Translations under genes and position numbers: made by a program
NCBI GenBank assembly: GCA_016081115.2
Contig: JABTTQ020001782.1
Location: forward strand, 496,001 to 560,000
Source: Rehmannia glutinosa
Taxonomy: Eukaryota > Streptophyta > Magnoliopsida > Lamiales > Orobanchaceae
Direction: 5' to 3'
DNA length: 64,000 nucleotides
Part shown: positions 54,672 to 64,000 of the stretch, in pieces
Layout of the letters: the number at the start of each line of letters is the position of its first letter
How positions within the stretch are numbered: position 1 is the stretch's first letter
The notes under the pieces: model-generated
Seen by the model: only the letters and a program-made list of their open reading frames with translations
Databases searched by the model: none
Told to the model about the DNA's origin: nothing

Positions 54672-55747
54672 TTTTTTTTGAATAAATGCGAGAATATATA
54701 TAAAGTAGTAAAAGATTCGTCCTGATCACAGGCTGATTAGGTAACCAAAGGAAAGTCTGGAAACAAAATCAAAAATAATAACGACATGATCACAAGCCGA
54801 CCAGATGGTTGAATGGTTGGGGCCTCGTTAAAACCTTCCAATGTAAAACCCACCCTTGTGGGAAAAACCCTTGGAAGGAAAAAGAGTACCCCCCATGAGA
54901 AAAGGGCATCCAAAATGGTAGAAGAAACCAGAAGCCGAGACGCACTAACTAACAAACCTATAATTAGATTGACCAACATAATCCTGAGTAAGAGACGAGA
55001 CAATGGCCGCTGGTGGCACCCCCACCACGTTACATCGTGCGACGTCTTACTAAGATATATGTTGCCTGGTTGCCTTCCCAAAAGATGTGCGAGACCACCA
55101 AATTCATCTGCGAAAGAAGGTGAAGAGTGCAGCGCCACATGCTCAGATGGCGCCAAGGAACCCCTGTGGATCTCTTCCGCAACAACTCCACCACGTAGAC
55201 CTAGTCCGACTCCAGCCAAAGGTGATTCCCCTTCTCGAAAGCGTAATGAAGCGCCGCATAGCTGCCATCAACTCCACCTCGAAAGCAAATCCCAAACCAC
55301 AACGTTCCACAAAGCAACCACGGAAGAAGCCTCTACAGTTTCGAAAAACTCCGGAAGGTGTGAGACGCCCGGGCGCCCCCGTGGCGCTGCCATCTGTGTT
55401 AACTTTGATCCAGCCCGACAAGGGTTTTTGCCAAGTAACCTACACAATCTTCAGGGCCTGTCTTGTGCGCCCAGGAACCCGTAGTCTGCGAAGAATGAAA
55501 ATGTCATGTTGATCATTATGCATGCAACCTCGGTCTAAGGAGGACGACTCCAGAATCATAACACGAAGGCGTAGGATGGCCGCCTCCACTGTCCAGTTCT
55601 TGTCATTGAAGGTCAAGTCATTTCTGATTTGCCATATGAGCCAAATACAGGATAACACTGCAACCCGCCATAAAAAAGCCACCTGCTCACTGAAATGAAA
55701 ACTCATTAAATGCACCAAAAATTCATTGAAGCTAAAAGCCATATGTG
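54672..55747 (-). mobile_element. 5'-truncated LINE (L1-type)
   Basis: A 1076-bp insertion with a poly-T run at its left end (54672-54679, a poly-A tail on the minus strand). It is flanked by the 18-bp target duplication ATTCCTCAGGGATTGACT at 54654-54671 and 55748-55765. A long duplication, an A tail and 5' truncation are signs of target-primed reverse transcription. Only the C-terminal coding part remains. Confidence 0.88.
55143..55742 (-). pseudogene. LINE ORF2 C-terminal part with RNase H-like domain
   Basis: Two in-frame stretches, 55742-55440 and 55421-55143, are separated by a single stop at 55440. The first has LWRVAVLSCIWLIWQIRNDL, typical of the segment after the zinc-binding region of plant LINE reverse transcriptases. 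The second begins SGWIKVNTDGSATGAPG and contains FAFEVELMA, the D and E motifs of the RVT_3-type RNase H carried by plant L1 elements. The frame then shifts near 55219. The reverse transcriptase and endonuclease parts are absent through 5' truncation. Confidence 0.75.
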
Positions 55748-57006
55748 ATTCCTCAGGGATTGACTACAAATTACTAAGGCTATAATAACATCGTATTCCG
55801 ATTTTATTGAAGCGACGGAAAATCACAAGTTTTAATGAATAATCAAAAAAATAAAAATAAAAGAAATAAATTTATGAAACCCGAACTCCACAAGTCTTTT
55901 CAACAAATACAAAAGTAACCTTAGGCACATAATCTCAACATGCTTCTTCAATATTAAATCCAATCAATGTTTATCAAAACCAATTCATGAGTTTCTATGG
56001 GTTCAATTCCTAAATTAGTTTATTCCCCCTCCCGGGTGGTGCATAAACAATATATTAATAATAATTGAGGTCTCCCGATGCATCACAACTATTATTAACT
56101 CTCAATAGATCTTTGAATTGAAATACTCCCCACAAACAGATGTAGTCTCCCGATGCATTACCTTGTTTATGTCTGAATTCAATTTTCGTGTTGTTAGAAC
56201 TCACTATATTTGATAACAAATTCATAGACAAAGTTGAAATCAAATAGTTTGACATCATTTAAGTACAAACAAGAGATCTAAACTAAGAAAGAAAACCCAT
56301 TATTCTCAGTATGAATCCTCCTTCCAATCCTTCGAAACTCTTGTGCTTCCGTAGATGTGAAAGGCCTTGTGGTTCTTCGTAACTTAGCCCTCCTCTCTCA
56401 GAAGACCTTTGATTTTGTATGTTGTATGAATGGTATAATATGATATATGAAGTGATATTTTCGTCCATAGACTTGGCCTCCCTTATATTGGTGCTTTAAG
56501 AGATCACTGGTAGAGTTCTGCTCGGATTAGGGCACAAAATCAGCCACAGATGGATCGCACGGCCTGTGTGGTTTCACACGGGAAGACCGTGTGAATGGTT
56601 TTTGCCTTTGAAAATCGCTGAAATACTTCACACGGTCGTGTGACTTATAAAACGTGTGCATTTGCTCCTAGGGTCTTCATGAAAGTTGTAGCCCTTTCTC
56701 TTAGCTTTCCCTGCCAGTGCTGAAAACTGTTATCACGTTTGGACGTTTTCGAATGAAATTCCCTTTTGTTCGACTGTCCATGCTTCTCTCCTTCACATCT
56801 TTGCTCGTACCTTGGCTTTTGGCATATCCTTTGGAACGTGCTATCACGTTTTGTCCAATTTAGCTCTATTTTCTATCAAATATACAAGAGTATGCAATAT
56901 CACGCCTAACAAAGGAAACCAACCAAAACACACTAAATATACATGCAAATGTATCAAATATGTATCTAAATAAGCCTCTAAATGCACGTATATTTTATAC
57001 ATATCA

Positions 57007-57019
57007 AATACCCCCAAAC
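57007..57019 (-). other. Polypurine tract of the second Athila-like element
   Basis: GTTTGGGGGTATT on the minus strand directly before the LTR. It is nearly the same as the tract before 6861. Confidence 0.8.
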
Positions 57020-58439
57020 TTAAACCATTGACGAGCAAACTAAGAAAAAATAATCATATGGGGTACAAAAAACACACAAGAAAACTATAAACATTCAATC
57101 TCATTTGACTATATATCTTAGTAAACCATGCAATTCATTATCAAGAAGTCATCAATCACAAGTTCGGCATAATTAATACTCTTTCGGGTATTTGACATCG
57201 CGACTCACAAGTAGGTAGTGTATCACTCATCTCTCAAAGTGTATGGAAAGTATATTCGCTCAACATCAATTCAATGAATGTAGAACTACCATAGGCTTGC
57301 AAATCGTCTAACATCTCTACCACTTTAGTGTGCACAACTTAAGAATCAAAAAAGACTTTTCATTTGGTTATAATGTAGGCTCTTTGGTAAGGGTAGGAAA
57401 ATTTTGGATTAAGTGACTTGACTTGAGCAAATAGAACTTAAAGTACACAGACTTTCAATTCACTAACCCAATTTCATCTAAAAATCAATTTTTCAAGATA
57501 TTTTCTTTTCCAACTCAACTCCACCATTTTTTCTCCTCAAGCTCTCAATTTTTCAAAATTTCCGGAATTTTTTTTCTTTTCTTTCTTTTGCTCGATTTTT
57601 CTCTTTCTTTTTCAGAGATTTTTTTTCTTTATTTTTCGAGCTTCATTATTCTTTAATTTACCTAAACACTGCTCATCCCTCATTATTTTGCCAACTTTCT
57701 CTCTTTTTCACAATTTCACTAGATCTCCCCCAAACGATTCATCTTCTATAAGCTCAAGTAGTTTTTAGGGATAAAATCATCTTTCAATTTTAAAGATCAA
57801 AATGTGGCTAACAATAAAAAGTTAAGGCTCAAAGTGGCTAAGTAGGGAATCATGAGTTTATAGGTAGGTTTTTTAGGCTAAACATAGATGGCTTTAAATC
57901 ATTTTCATAAATTGCACACACATAGCTTCAATGAAGATACCAAAGCAAGTTCTAGAAATCATGAATGACACACTAAAGAAAAAAATAAGACTGCATAAGG
58001 TAAAAACAGTTAAAGGCACAAAAGCTCACAGGCATGTTTTTTGCATCATGCTCAAATACCCAATTTCCTAACTAATGCCAAACAAGTAAAAGACATCTTC
58101 TCAATAATTCATCATATTATTCACAAAAATATTTCATCTCATAAAATCAAATGCTCATAGTAAAATCATACAAAAGCTTTTTGTACTTTTTCGAAATTTT
58201 GATCCTAAATCACACAAAAGTAATTAAACATGCTAAAATAAAAAAAATCAAAAATATTTTTGAAAATCTTTATGCAAATATTTTTATGCTCTACATGTAA
58301 TCCTAAATGCAATGCAAAAATGCAATAGTACTTATATTTACGCATTCTTGACAATCCCTCAAACTTAAAATATGCTTCGTCCCGAACATATAAGAAAATT
58401 ATCAAAAGAAAGCGGAACGCATAAAAAGTACTTACCAAG
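57020..58439 (-). other. 3' untranslated region of the second Athila-like element
   Basis: AT-rich, no gene seen. T- and TC-rich runs lie at about 57480-57645. The minus-strand frame 58438-58205 is not convincing. Confidence 0.5.
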
Positions 58440-59724
58440 TCATTGTGGTGGTGGAGGTGGAGGGTACTGGCCCTGTGAGATATCCCACTGATCCATACAA
58501 GACATCATCTCGTAGATGTATTGCTGCTGCTGGGTGATGACGTCAAACCTTTGTAAATATTCAGTGTGATACTCATCAATAGTTACCGTCAACTGATAAG
58601 TATCCTCTATTAACTTACCCACATCGGCTTCCACCCTTTCAAGCCTATCACTCATGCTCCGTGGCCCGTTACCCCCTTATTTAGAGGATTTCGGTATATC
58701 CATTTCCTGCATAGGCTCATCTTGCTCTTCTTGAACAGCAGTCCCCTAATCACCTCTCATCAACCAATTACTCATATTTCTGATGGATGTAGTAGTCAGG
58801 TTTGGGAGCCTAACTCTAGTTTGATCTGCATGATTCAACCAATCATCACGCCCATCAAATTGAATCATCTTCATGACGGATAAAAAAGTCATATCAATCA
58901 ATTTTGAAACATCGGCTTCCGTATAACCCTCAAAGCTAACGTAAAAGTGCTCGGCTATAGGAGTAATAAGTCCACCAAACAAATTCCTCCCCTTTCTTGC
59001 TTCCTTACTATATCAAATTGTCGGGGTATCATTATCTTGGCATTTGGCACAACCTCCGTCCTCGAAGCCATACACCAAATAATAAACAACTCATCTATTC
59101 ATAAGGCCCCTTTGCTATCTTCCCTCGTGAACACCGTTTCCACTAGAGTATATTAGACGTAGCGAAATATGGGGTTCCGAATGCTAGAGGCCTTTGATGT
59201 ACCCGGCGTATAAACCTGTTTACCCGTTATGTCCCTCCAAAATCTATCCTTATTAAAATCTTCATGTTCCCCCATCCCATAAGCCGAAGTTCTATATATC
59301 GCATTCAAATCATCAATGATAATTCCCTTGGCACATTGGCTAAACGAAAATTAATCCCCATCAAATTCTATTTCCGGACTACTAATTCAAAACTATTCAA
59401 GAATTCAAGCGTATAAATCGAATATGTAGTCCAATGCCAATTCAATAATTCATGCCAATCTATACGCCCACACATAGCATGAAAATCCTCCAATAAATCC
59501 AAACTAGCAAGAGTAGGTTCATTGGGATACCTTGTATTAATCCACGGTCGGAAATAGAGCACCACTCATCGAGCCCGTTGTGTTTCATCCGGCATAATGA
59601 CATTAGTAGCCTCCGGTTGATCAACTGCATACTCCGGTTGGGCCTCGGGTTCAGGCTCTGGTGTTGGCTCCCTTCTCCTCCTTGTATTCCTCCTACTTTC
59701 TCTTTCTCCCCCTCTAGAAGCCAT
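58440..59724 (-). pseudogene. Extra ORF of the second Athila-like element
   Basis: The start is ATG at 59722-59724 (MASRGGERESRRNTRRRREP), a basic N-terminus as in the ORF at 3892. An in-frame stop lies at about 59568, followed by VLYFRPWINTRYPNEPTLAS and an LLNWHWTTY segment. The C-terminal third (58982-58440) has an acidic-helical part (RLERVEADVGKLIEDTYQLT) and ends in a proline run (QGQYPPPPPPQ), like PPPPPLGP in the other copy. Several frameshifts exist between 59360 and 58985. It is probably the same 'putative plant transposon protein' type; function unknown. Confidence 0.6.
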
Positions 59725-60319
59725 TGAAATCATGTTTTGAAGTTTATAAAATCTGGAATGTGAAGATTGAAAATCCTCGAACTTGAAAGAGAACTTGTGA
59801 AAGTTGAGAAATTGGAGGAATTTAGTGATGGATTTCTTAAGAAGATAAAGAATTTGTGTTTGTGGTGTAAGATTTGAAGTGGAATTTGAAGAGATTTGGA
59901 GAAGGGTTTGGGTATTTGAGAGAGTATTTTTGAGTTGTAGGGTTGGGTAGGAGAAAGTGAGATAAAGATTGAGTGTTTGAGGTTAAGAGGAAGAAAATTC
60001 CATCTGGGCACATCGCACGGCCTGTGCAGCCCTGGATGTGCCCACTGCTCTCTACTGCTTGCTCCCACACGACCATGTGGTTGTCACACGGCCCGGCTGT
60101 GTGATTGGTCTCTATGTTTAGGTCACACGGTCTGTGTGCCTTGGTTCACATTGTCGTGCTACGTTGTTTCCGCTTTTTTATTGCCCCAGAGTTTGTCGTG
60201 ATGCCTCCTACACAACAACTCACAAAAACAAACAAAACTAAAAATTAAGTTAATACTAAAAGCGCTAAGTTTTACCTCTTCAGCCAGACTTAAGAGTTCT
60301 TATTTTTCACTGTTGTTGA
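59725..60319 (-). other. Post-pol region of the second Athila-like element
   Basis: No gene is seen. The minus strand near 60295-60255 carries TCTGGCTGAAGAGG and AAAACTTAGCGCTTTT, the conserved segment that follows pol in this lineage. CACACGG palindromic strings (60065-60130) repeat those of the LTR. Confidence 0.55.
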
Positions 60320-61640
60320 ACTGTGTCAGTTGAAATCTTTGAGCTCTCATATTCTGTACCATCCATCAGACGAATGGCGTTGCACTTTTCTTTCTCTCGG
60401 GTTAAGTTCAGTATCGCTTGGGAATTTGCCCTTTTGATGCTGGCCTCTCACTGCAGTACAGCTTTGAGCTACTTGTGTTTCCAAATATTTAAGTCTTACA
60501 TTTACGTTCGTGTTTAACAGAGTGACTTGTGCCTCAATCTTGTCTACCTTTGCTTCATCCTTGTTTAGTCTAGCTCTTATTTTTGTTATTCGCATATGAA
60601 AAGTTCTCATGGTTTTGCACCTCCGGATGATTGTAATTGGGTATCTGATTATTTCTGTAATTGTTATTGAAGTTTCTTTGATGTCCCACAAAATTAGCTT
60701 CCTATTCAACAACCGCAGGATCTCTAGGAGCCACATGCTGCATCGCTTCCAGTTTCATATTCAACAGGGATACTTGTTCTGTGAGCATGGGAACTTTCTC
60801 ATCCTGGACCTCCACCACACGTTGGACATTGGATCTCTTGGATGGCCACTGGTAACTATTGTTTGCCATCTCCTCTAACAGTTCTAGTGCCTCCTAGCAG
60901 TGCACCTCCAGATGCAGCATCTACAATAATTCTCGTGTTGCCACTTTAACCATTATTGAAATACTAAACCTGTTGGTTGTAGTGATATCCATGTTGAGGG
61001 CACTTCCTCAGCAACTCTCTGAATCTATCTCATGCCTCATATAATGGCTCTGAATCTAACTGCCTAAACTGGGTGATTTCAGATTTTCAACTGCAGCGTC
61101 TTACTAGGGGGAAGGTATTTGGCTAGAAACCGCTTACTTTGTTCAGCCCAATCTGTTGCGGTGGTATTAAAGAGCATAACCATCCGTTAGCCTTATCGCC
61201 GCAGAGAGAATGCGAAAAGGCGGCATCAAATGATATCCTCAGAAACACCATTCATTTTGATAGTATCGAAGATCTCTAAAAACTACGCCAGATGCGCATT
61301 TGGACCCTCAATGACTCTACCCCCAAATTGGTTTTGTAAAACCATCTAGATCAATGCAGGTTTTAGTTCAAAATTCTTTGCATTAATCAGCAGACGGGCC
61401 ACACCCCCATAAGTTTGACTAACCTCCGGCTGGAAGTAGTCCCTAACTGCCCTTCTTGCGGGCCTTTCCACAACCCGGTCCTATCCATCCGCCCTAGGTG
61501 GGCGTTCCTCATTGTTCCTGTGATTCACACCATTCTTATTATTCCCATCCGCTATTGTTTTAGATCTTTTCCTTAGTTGTTTCGCTATTTTCTCGATTTC
61601 CAAATCAATGGGTATTGGCTGGGTAGATTTGGAACGTGTG
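60320..61640 (-). pseudogene. Athila-like Gag
   Basis: Around 61060-60900 the minus strand encodes the Gag core (EPLYEA, DRFRELLRKCPQHGYHYN, TRIIVDAASGGALL). Frame 60736-60347 gives the C-terminal part (RLKYLETQVAQSCTA, then KGKFPSDTELNPRE), the typical Athila Gag sequence before protease. Numerous stops and frameshifts break it. The end of gag is followed within about 60 bp by the post-pol segment, so pol is deleted precisely between them. Confidence 0.7.
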
Positions 61641-61857
61641 ATCATGCACTATCTGCACTTAACAAAAACAATGTTAGAACCAAAGAAAAAAATTATTTAC
61701 AAAAAAGAAAAAAAAATCAAAAATAATAAAAAAATAAAAAAATCAAAAAATATTTACAAAACAATCAAAAAAATAAAAAGAAAAAATATTTACAAAAAAA
61801 TTTGCTTCGATTAAGATTGAACAACTTATCACTATATAATTAAGTAGAATTTTTCAA
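61641..61857 (-). other. Leader between primer site and gag, with A-rich low complexity
   Basis: 61680-61800 is an A-rich run of AAAAAT/AAAAAG/ATCAAAA units. No gene. Confidence 0.5.
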
Positions 61858-61875
61858 TCCCCGACAACAGCGCCA
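61858..61875 (-). other. Primer binding site of the second Athila-like element
   Basis: TGGCGCTGTTGTCGGGGA on the minus strand, the type found in Athila-lineage elements (usual form TGGCGCCGTTGCCGGGGA). It lies 6 bases from the LTR edge at 61882. Confidence 0.8.
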
Positions 61876-61881
61876 AAAACT

Positions 61882-63098
61882 TGTTCGCCAAAATTTTTGA
61901 TCTCAATATTTCAAGTGTACAGTGTAGTTCATAAAATAATGGCAAGCAAGGTCACATTCCTCAGGAATTGACTACAAAACACTTAGGCTATAATAATATT
62001 GTATTCCAATTTTGTTGAAGCGACCGAAAATCATAAGTTTTAATAATCAAAAAAATAAAAATAAAAGAAATAAATTTATAAAAACCTGAAATCCACAAGT
62101 CTTTTCAACAAATACGAAAGCAACCCTAGGCACATAATCTCAACATGCTTCTTCAATATTAAATCCAATCAATATCAAAACTAATTCATGTGTTTCTATG
62201 GGTTCAATTCCTAAGTTAGTTTATTCCCCTTGGTGGCCCATAAACAATAGATTAATAATAATTGAGGTCTCTCGATGCATCACAACTATTATTAACTCCC
62301 AACAAAACTTTGAATTGAAATACTCCCCACAAACGGATGTAGTCTCCCGATGCATTACCAAGTTTAAGTCTGAATTCGATTTTCGTCTTGTTAGAACTCA
62401 CCTCCCAGATTGTGGACTAACAAGTATGACATGCAAATTGTTGATCAGATAATCAACAAGAAAATAAGCACTCGAATTCATATAATAGAACACATAAATC
62501 AATTAAGAAATCAATCAACCAAGATTTAACATGAATCCACAATTTTGTTTATGCCCTAGGATCCGAAAGATTAGCCCAACATATTTGATAACAAATTCAT
62601 AGACAAAGTTGCAATCAAATAGTTTGACATTGTTTAAGTACAAACAAGAGATCTAAACTAAGAAAGAAAATCCCTTCTTGTCATGATGGATCCTCCTTCC
62701 AAGCCTTCGAAACTTTTTTGCGTTCGTAGATGTGAAAGACCTTGTGGTGTTCTTCAAAACTTAGCCCTCATCTCTCAGAAGACCTTTGATTTGTGTAATC
62801 ATGTGTATTGTATGTTGTATGAATGGTATGATATGATATATGAAGTGATATTTTCGTCCATGGCCTTGGTCTCCCTTATATAAGTACTTTGAGAGATCAC
62901 TAGTAGAGTTCTGCGGGGACTAGGACACAAAATCAGCGTAGACGGATCGCACGGCCCGTGTGGTTTTCACACAGACCATGTGAATGGTTTTTGCCTCGAA
63001 AAATTTGAAATACTTCACATGGTATTTGTTTACATAATCGTGTGACTTGTAAAATGTGTGAATTTGCTCTCGGAGTCTTCATGAAAGTTGTAGCCCTT
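61882..63098 (-). repeat. Right (5') LTR of the second Athila-like element, truncated
   Basis: It begins TGTTCGCCAAAAT (plus strand) and matches 54580-56700 with the LINE removed. The inverted TATA box TTATATAAG is at 62876-62884, and CACACGG/GCACGG strings lie at 62945-63050. The match stops at TAGCCCTT (63098), where Tat-type pol sequence begins, so the outer end and any target duplication are lost. Confidence 0.8.
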
Positions 63099-64000
63099 GG
63101 ATATAAAGTCACTTAAAGCAGCAATACAACCAGTCAGTTTATGCACGTCCTTCACAATGGCAGGCGCTGGCATGTTCAGGATGGCGTCGATCTTCTCAGG
63201 GTTGGATTCAATTCCTCGCTCGGAGATCATGTATCCCTAGAATTTTCCCCCATGTACGCCGAAGGTACATTTTCTGGGGTTCAACTTCATTCCATAATTC
63301 TTTAATACATTGAAGCATTCTTTTAGATCCCCGGGGTGATGAGCCCCCCGAGTACTTCTCACTAGCATGTCGTCAATGTACACATCTATGTTTCGGCCCA
63401 TCTGATCTTCAAAAATACGATTGACCAGTCTTTGATAAGTTTGCTCCCGCATTCTTCCGTCCAAAAGGCATGGCCTTGTAACAATAAATCCCTTGCTCCA
63501 TTATGAAGCTTGTCTTCTCCTGGTCCTCCTTGGCCAGCTGTATCTGTTTGTATCTTTGGAAGGCATCCAAACAGCTGAGGAGTTGGCATCCTAAGGTTGT
63601 GTCCACTAGATGGTCGATCCGGGGAAGTGGGAATGGAATCTTCGGACAGTCGTTATTCAGGTTTGTGAAATTGATACACATTCTCCATTTTCCATTAGGC
63701 TTGGGGACGAGTACCACATTAGCCATCCATTTCGGATATTGCACAGGTTTGATGTATTTTGCTTCGAGCAACTTGTTCACTCTTCTTTTATTACTTTACT
63801 TCATTCTAGCCCGAAAGCTCACTACTTCTGCTTCACCGGTTTGTACATCGGGTGCACTCCCAGTTGGTGCAAAGTGACTTTTGGGGTGATCCCTTGTAAG
63901 TCCTTCATCTCCCAATCTAACACTTGCGCGTTTCTCCTGAGGACTTCAATGATTTCTCGCTCCACGTCTGGGTCTAGCTCAGTTCCAAATCATACGGTCC
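63099..64000 (-). pseudogene. Tat-type reverse transcriptase (runs off window)
   Basis: Frame 63780-63409 reads YPKWMANVVLVPKPNGKWRM, NLNNDCPKIPFPLPRIDHLV and CLDAFQRYKQIQLAKEDQEK, which covers the first catalytic Asp. After a frameshift, 63464-63237 has NIDVYIDDMLVRST, the polymerase active site, and 63230-63100 has ERGIESNPEKIDAILNMPAP and the start of the connection domain. The order is normal for a minus-strand Ty3 pol. The Asn in place of the usual Asp/Tyr context (RYKQI) is unremarkable. The element extends beyond the right edge and is cut at 63099 on the left. Confidence 0.8.

Larger units (their letters stand above)
54580..57006 (-). repeat. Left (3') LTR, interrupted by a LINE
   Basis: It starts TGTTCGCCAAAC and ends ACATATCA on the plus strand. 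Without the LINE (and one copy of the 18-bp duplication) it is about 1.33 kb. It lacks about 180 bp present in the right LTR near 62403-62580. The inverted TATA-like TTATATTGG is at 56483-56491. Several CACACGG-type palindromic strings lie at 56558-56645. Confidence 0.8.
54580..63098 (-). mobile_element. Second Athila-like Ty3 element, pol deleted
   Basis: LTRs at 54580-57006 (with a LINE inside) and 61882-63098 (right end truncated) enclose a minus-strand internal region with a primer binding site at 61858-61875, gag (about 61640-60320), the post-pol segment (60250-60300), the extra ORF (59724-58440) and a polypurine tract (57007-57019). RT, RNase H and integrase are absent. The structure parallels 1818-8218. 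Confidence 0.8.

Noticed and set aside
54813..55484. 223-codon plus-strand open frame as a host gene
   Set aside because: It is antisense to the LINE ORF2/RNase H coding sequence and lies wholly inside the LINE; no family resemblance.
61680..61800. Poly-A tail of a retroposed element
   Set aside because: It is interrupted by T, C and G, has no adjacent coding remnant or duplication, and lies in the leader of the Athila-like element.

Overview
This window is plant nuclear DNA, almost certainly repeat-rich heterochromatin of a dicot. It carries LTR retrotransposons of several Ty1/copia and Ty3/gypsy families, one LINE remnant, and DNA elements of the hAT, PIF/Harbinger and CACTA types. It also holds a nuclear copy of plastid DNA (ndhI, rrn16, rps7, ndhH and ndhA pieces). 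I found no intact host gene, tRNA, CRISPR or bacterial-type operon. Nearly every open frame is a broken piece of a transposable element. Many lesions are G-to-A or C-to-T changes (Trp codons to stops, a catalytic Glu codon to Lys, mismatched target duplications), as expected where methylated cytosines deaminate.

Layout, left to right. 1-1756: 5' end of a minus-strand copia (family A), with gag start, primer binding site and LTR. 1818-8218: a pol-less Athila-like Ty3 element with both LTRs and the target duplication ACTAA; it keeps only an extra ORF, which a 509-bp hAT MITE has split. 8224-11370: a copia LTR remnant and a plus-strand gene of unknown function, split by a solo Athila LTR (9182-10541, duplication GGGGT). 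11516-18290: a decayed minus-strand Tat-type Ty3 element with an extra ORF on the opposite strand. 19028-27593: two family A copia copies in opposite orientation, joined across a CACTA remnant; the first is interrupted by a solo LTR (21896-23467, ACTCT), the second by an Athila LTR fragment. 27640-31080: a pol-less copia with 57-bp repeats in gag. 31330-38741: a copia (family B) with both LTRs and the duplication ATATT, lacking protease and integrase. 39047-48159: a long copia (family C) with all domains, interrupted by a composite plastid insertion (42643-43888) and a solo family B LTR (46581-47838, TTGTT). 48160-53740: AT-rich spacer, a hAT-like element, an internally deleted Harbinger element and a Harbinger MITE. 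54580-63098: a second Athila-like element without pol, with gag, the extra ORF and a LINE inserted in its left LTR (18-bp duplication). 63099-64000: Tat-type reverse transcriptase running off the window.

The parts do not cooperate as a pathway; the window reads as a stratigraphy of insertions. The best leads are these: the plastid mosaic, placed in a copia integrase gene with no visible loss of host sequence; two Athila-type elements that both lost pol but kept the same extra ORF; plus-strand ORFs at the 3' ends of minus-strand retroelements; and short CG-rich palindrome arrays upstream of the TATA box in three unrelated LTR families.
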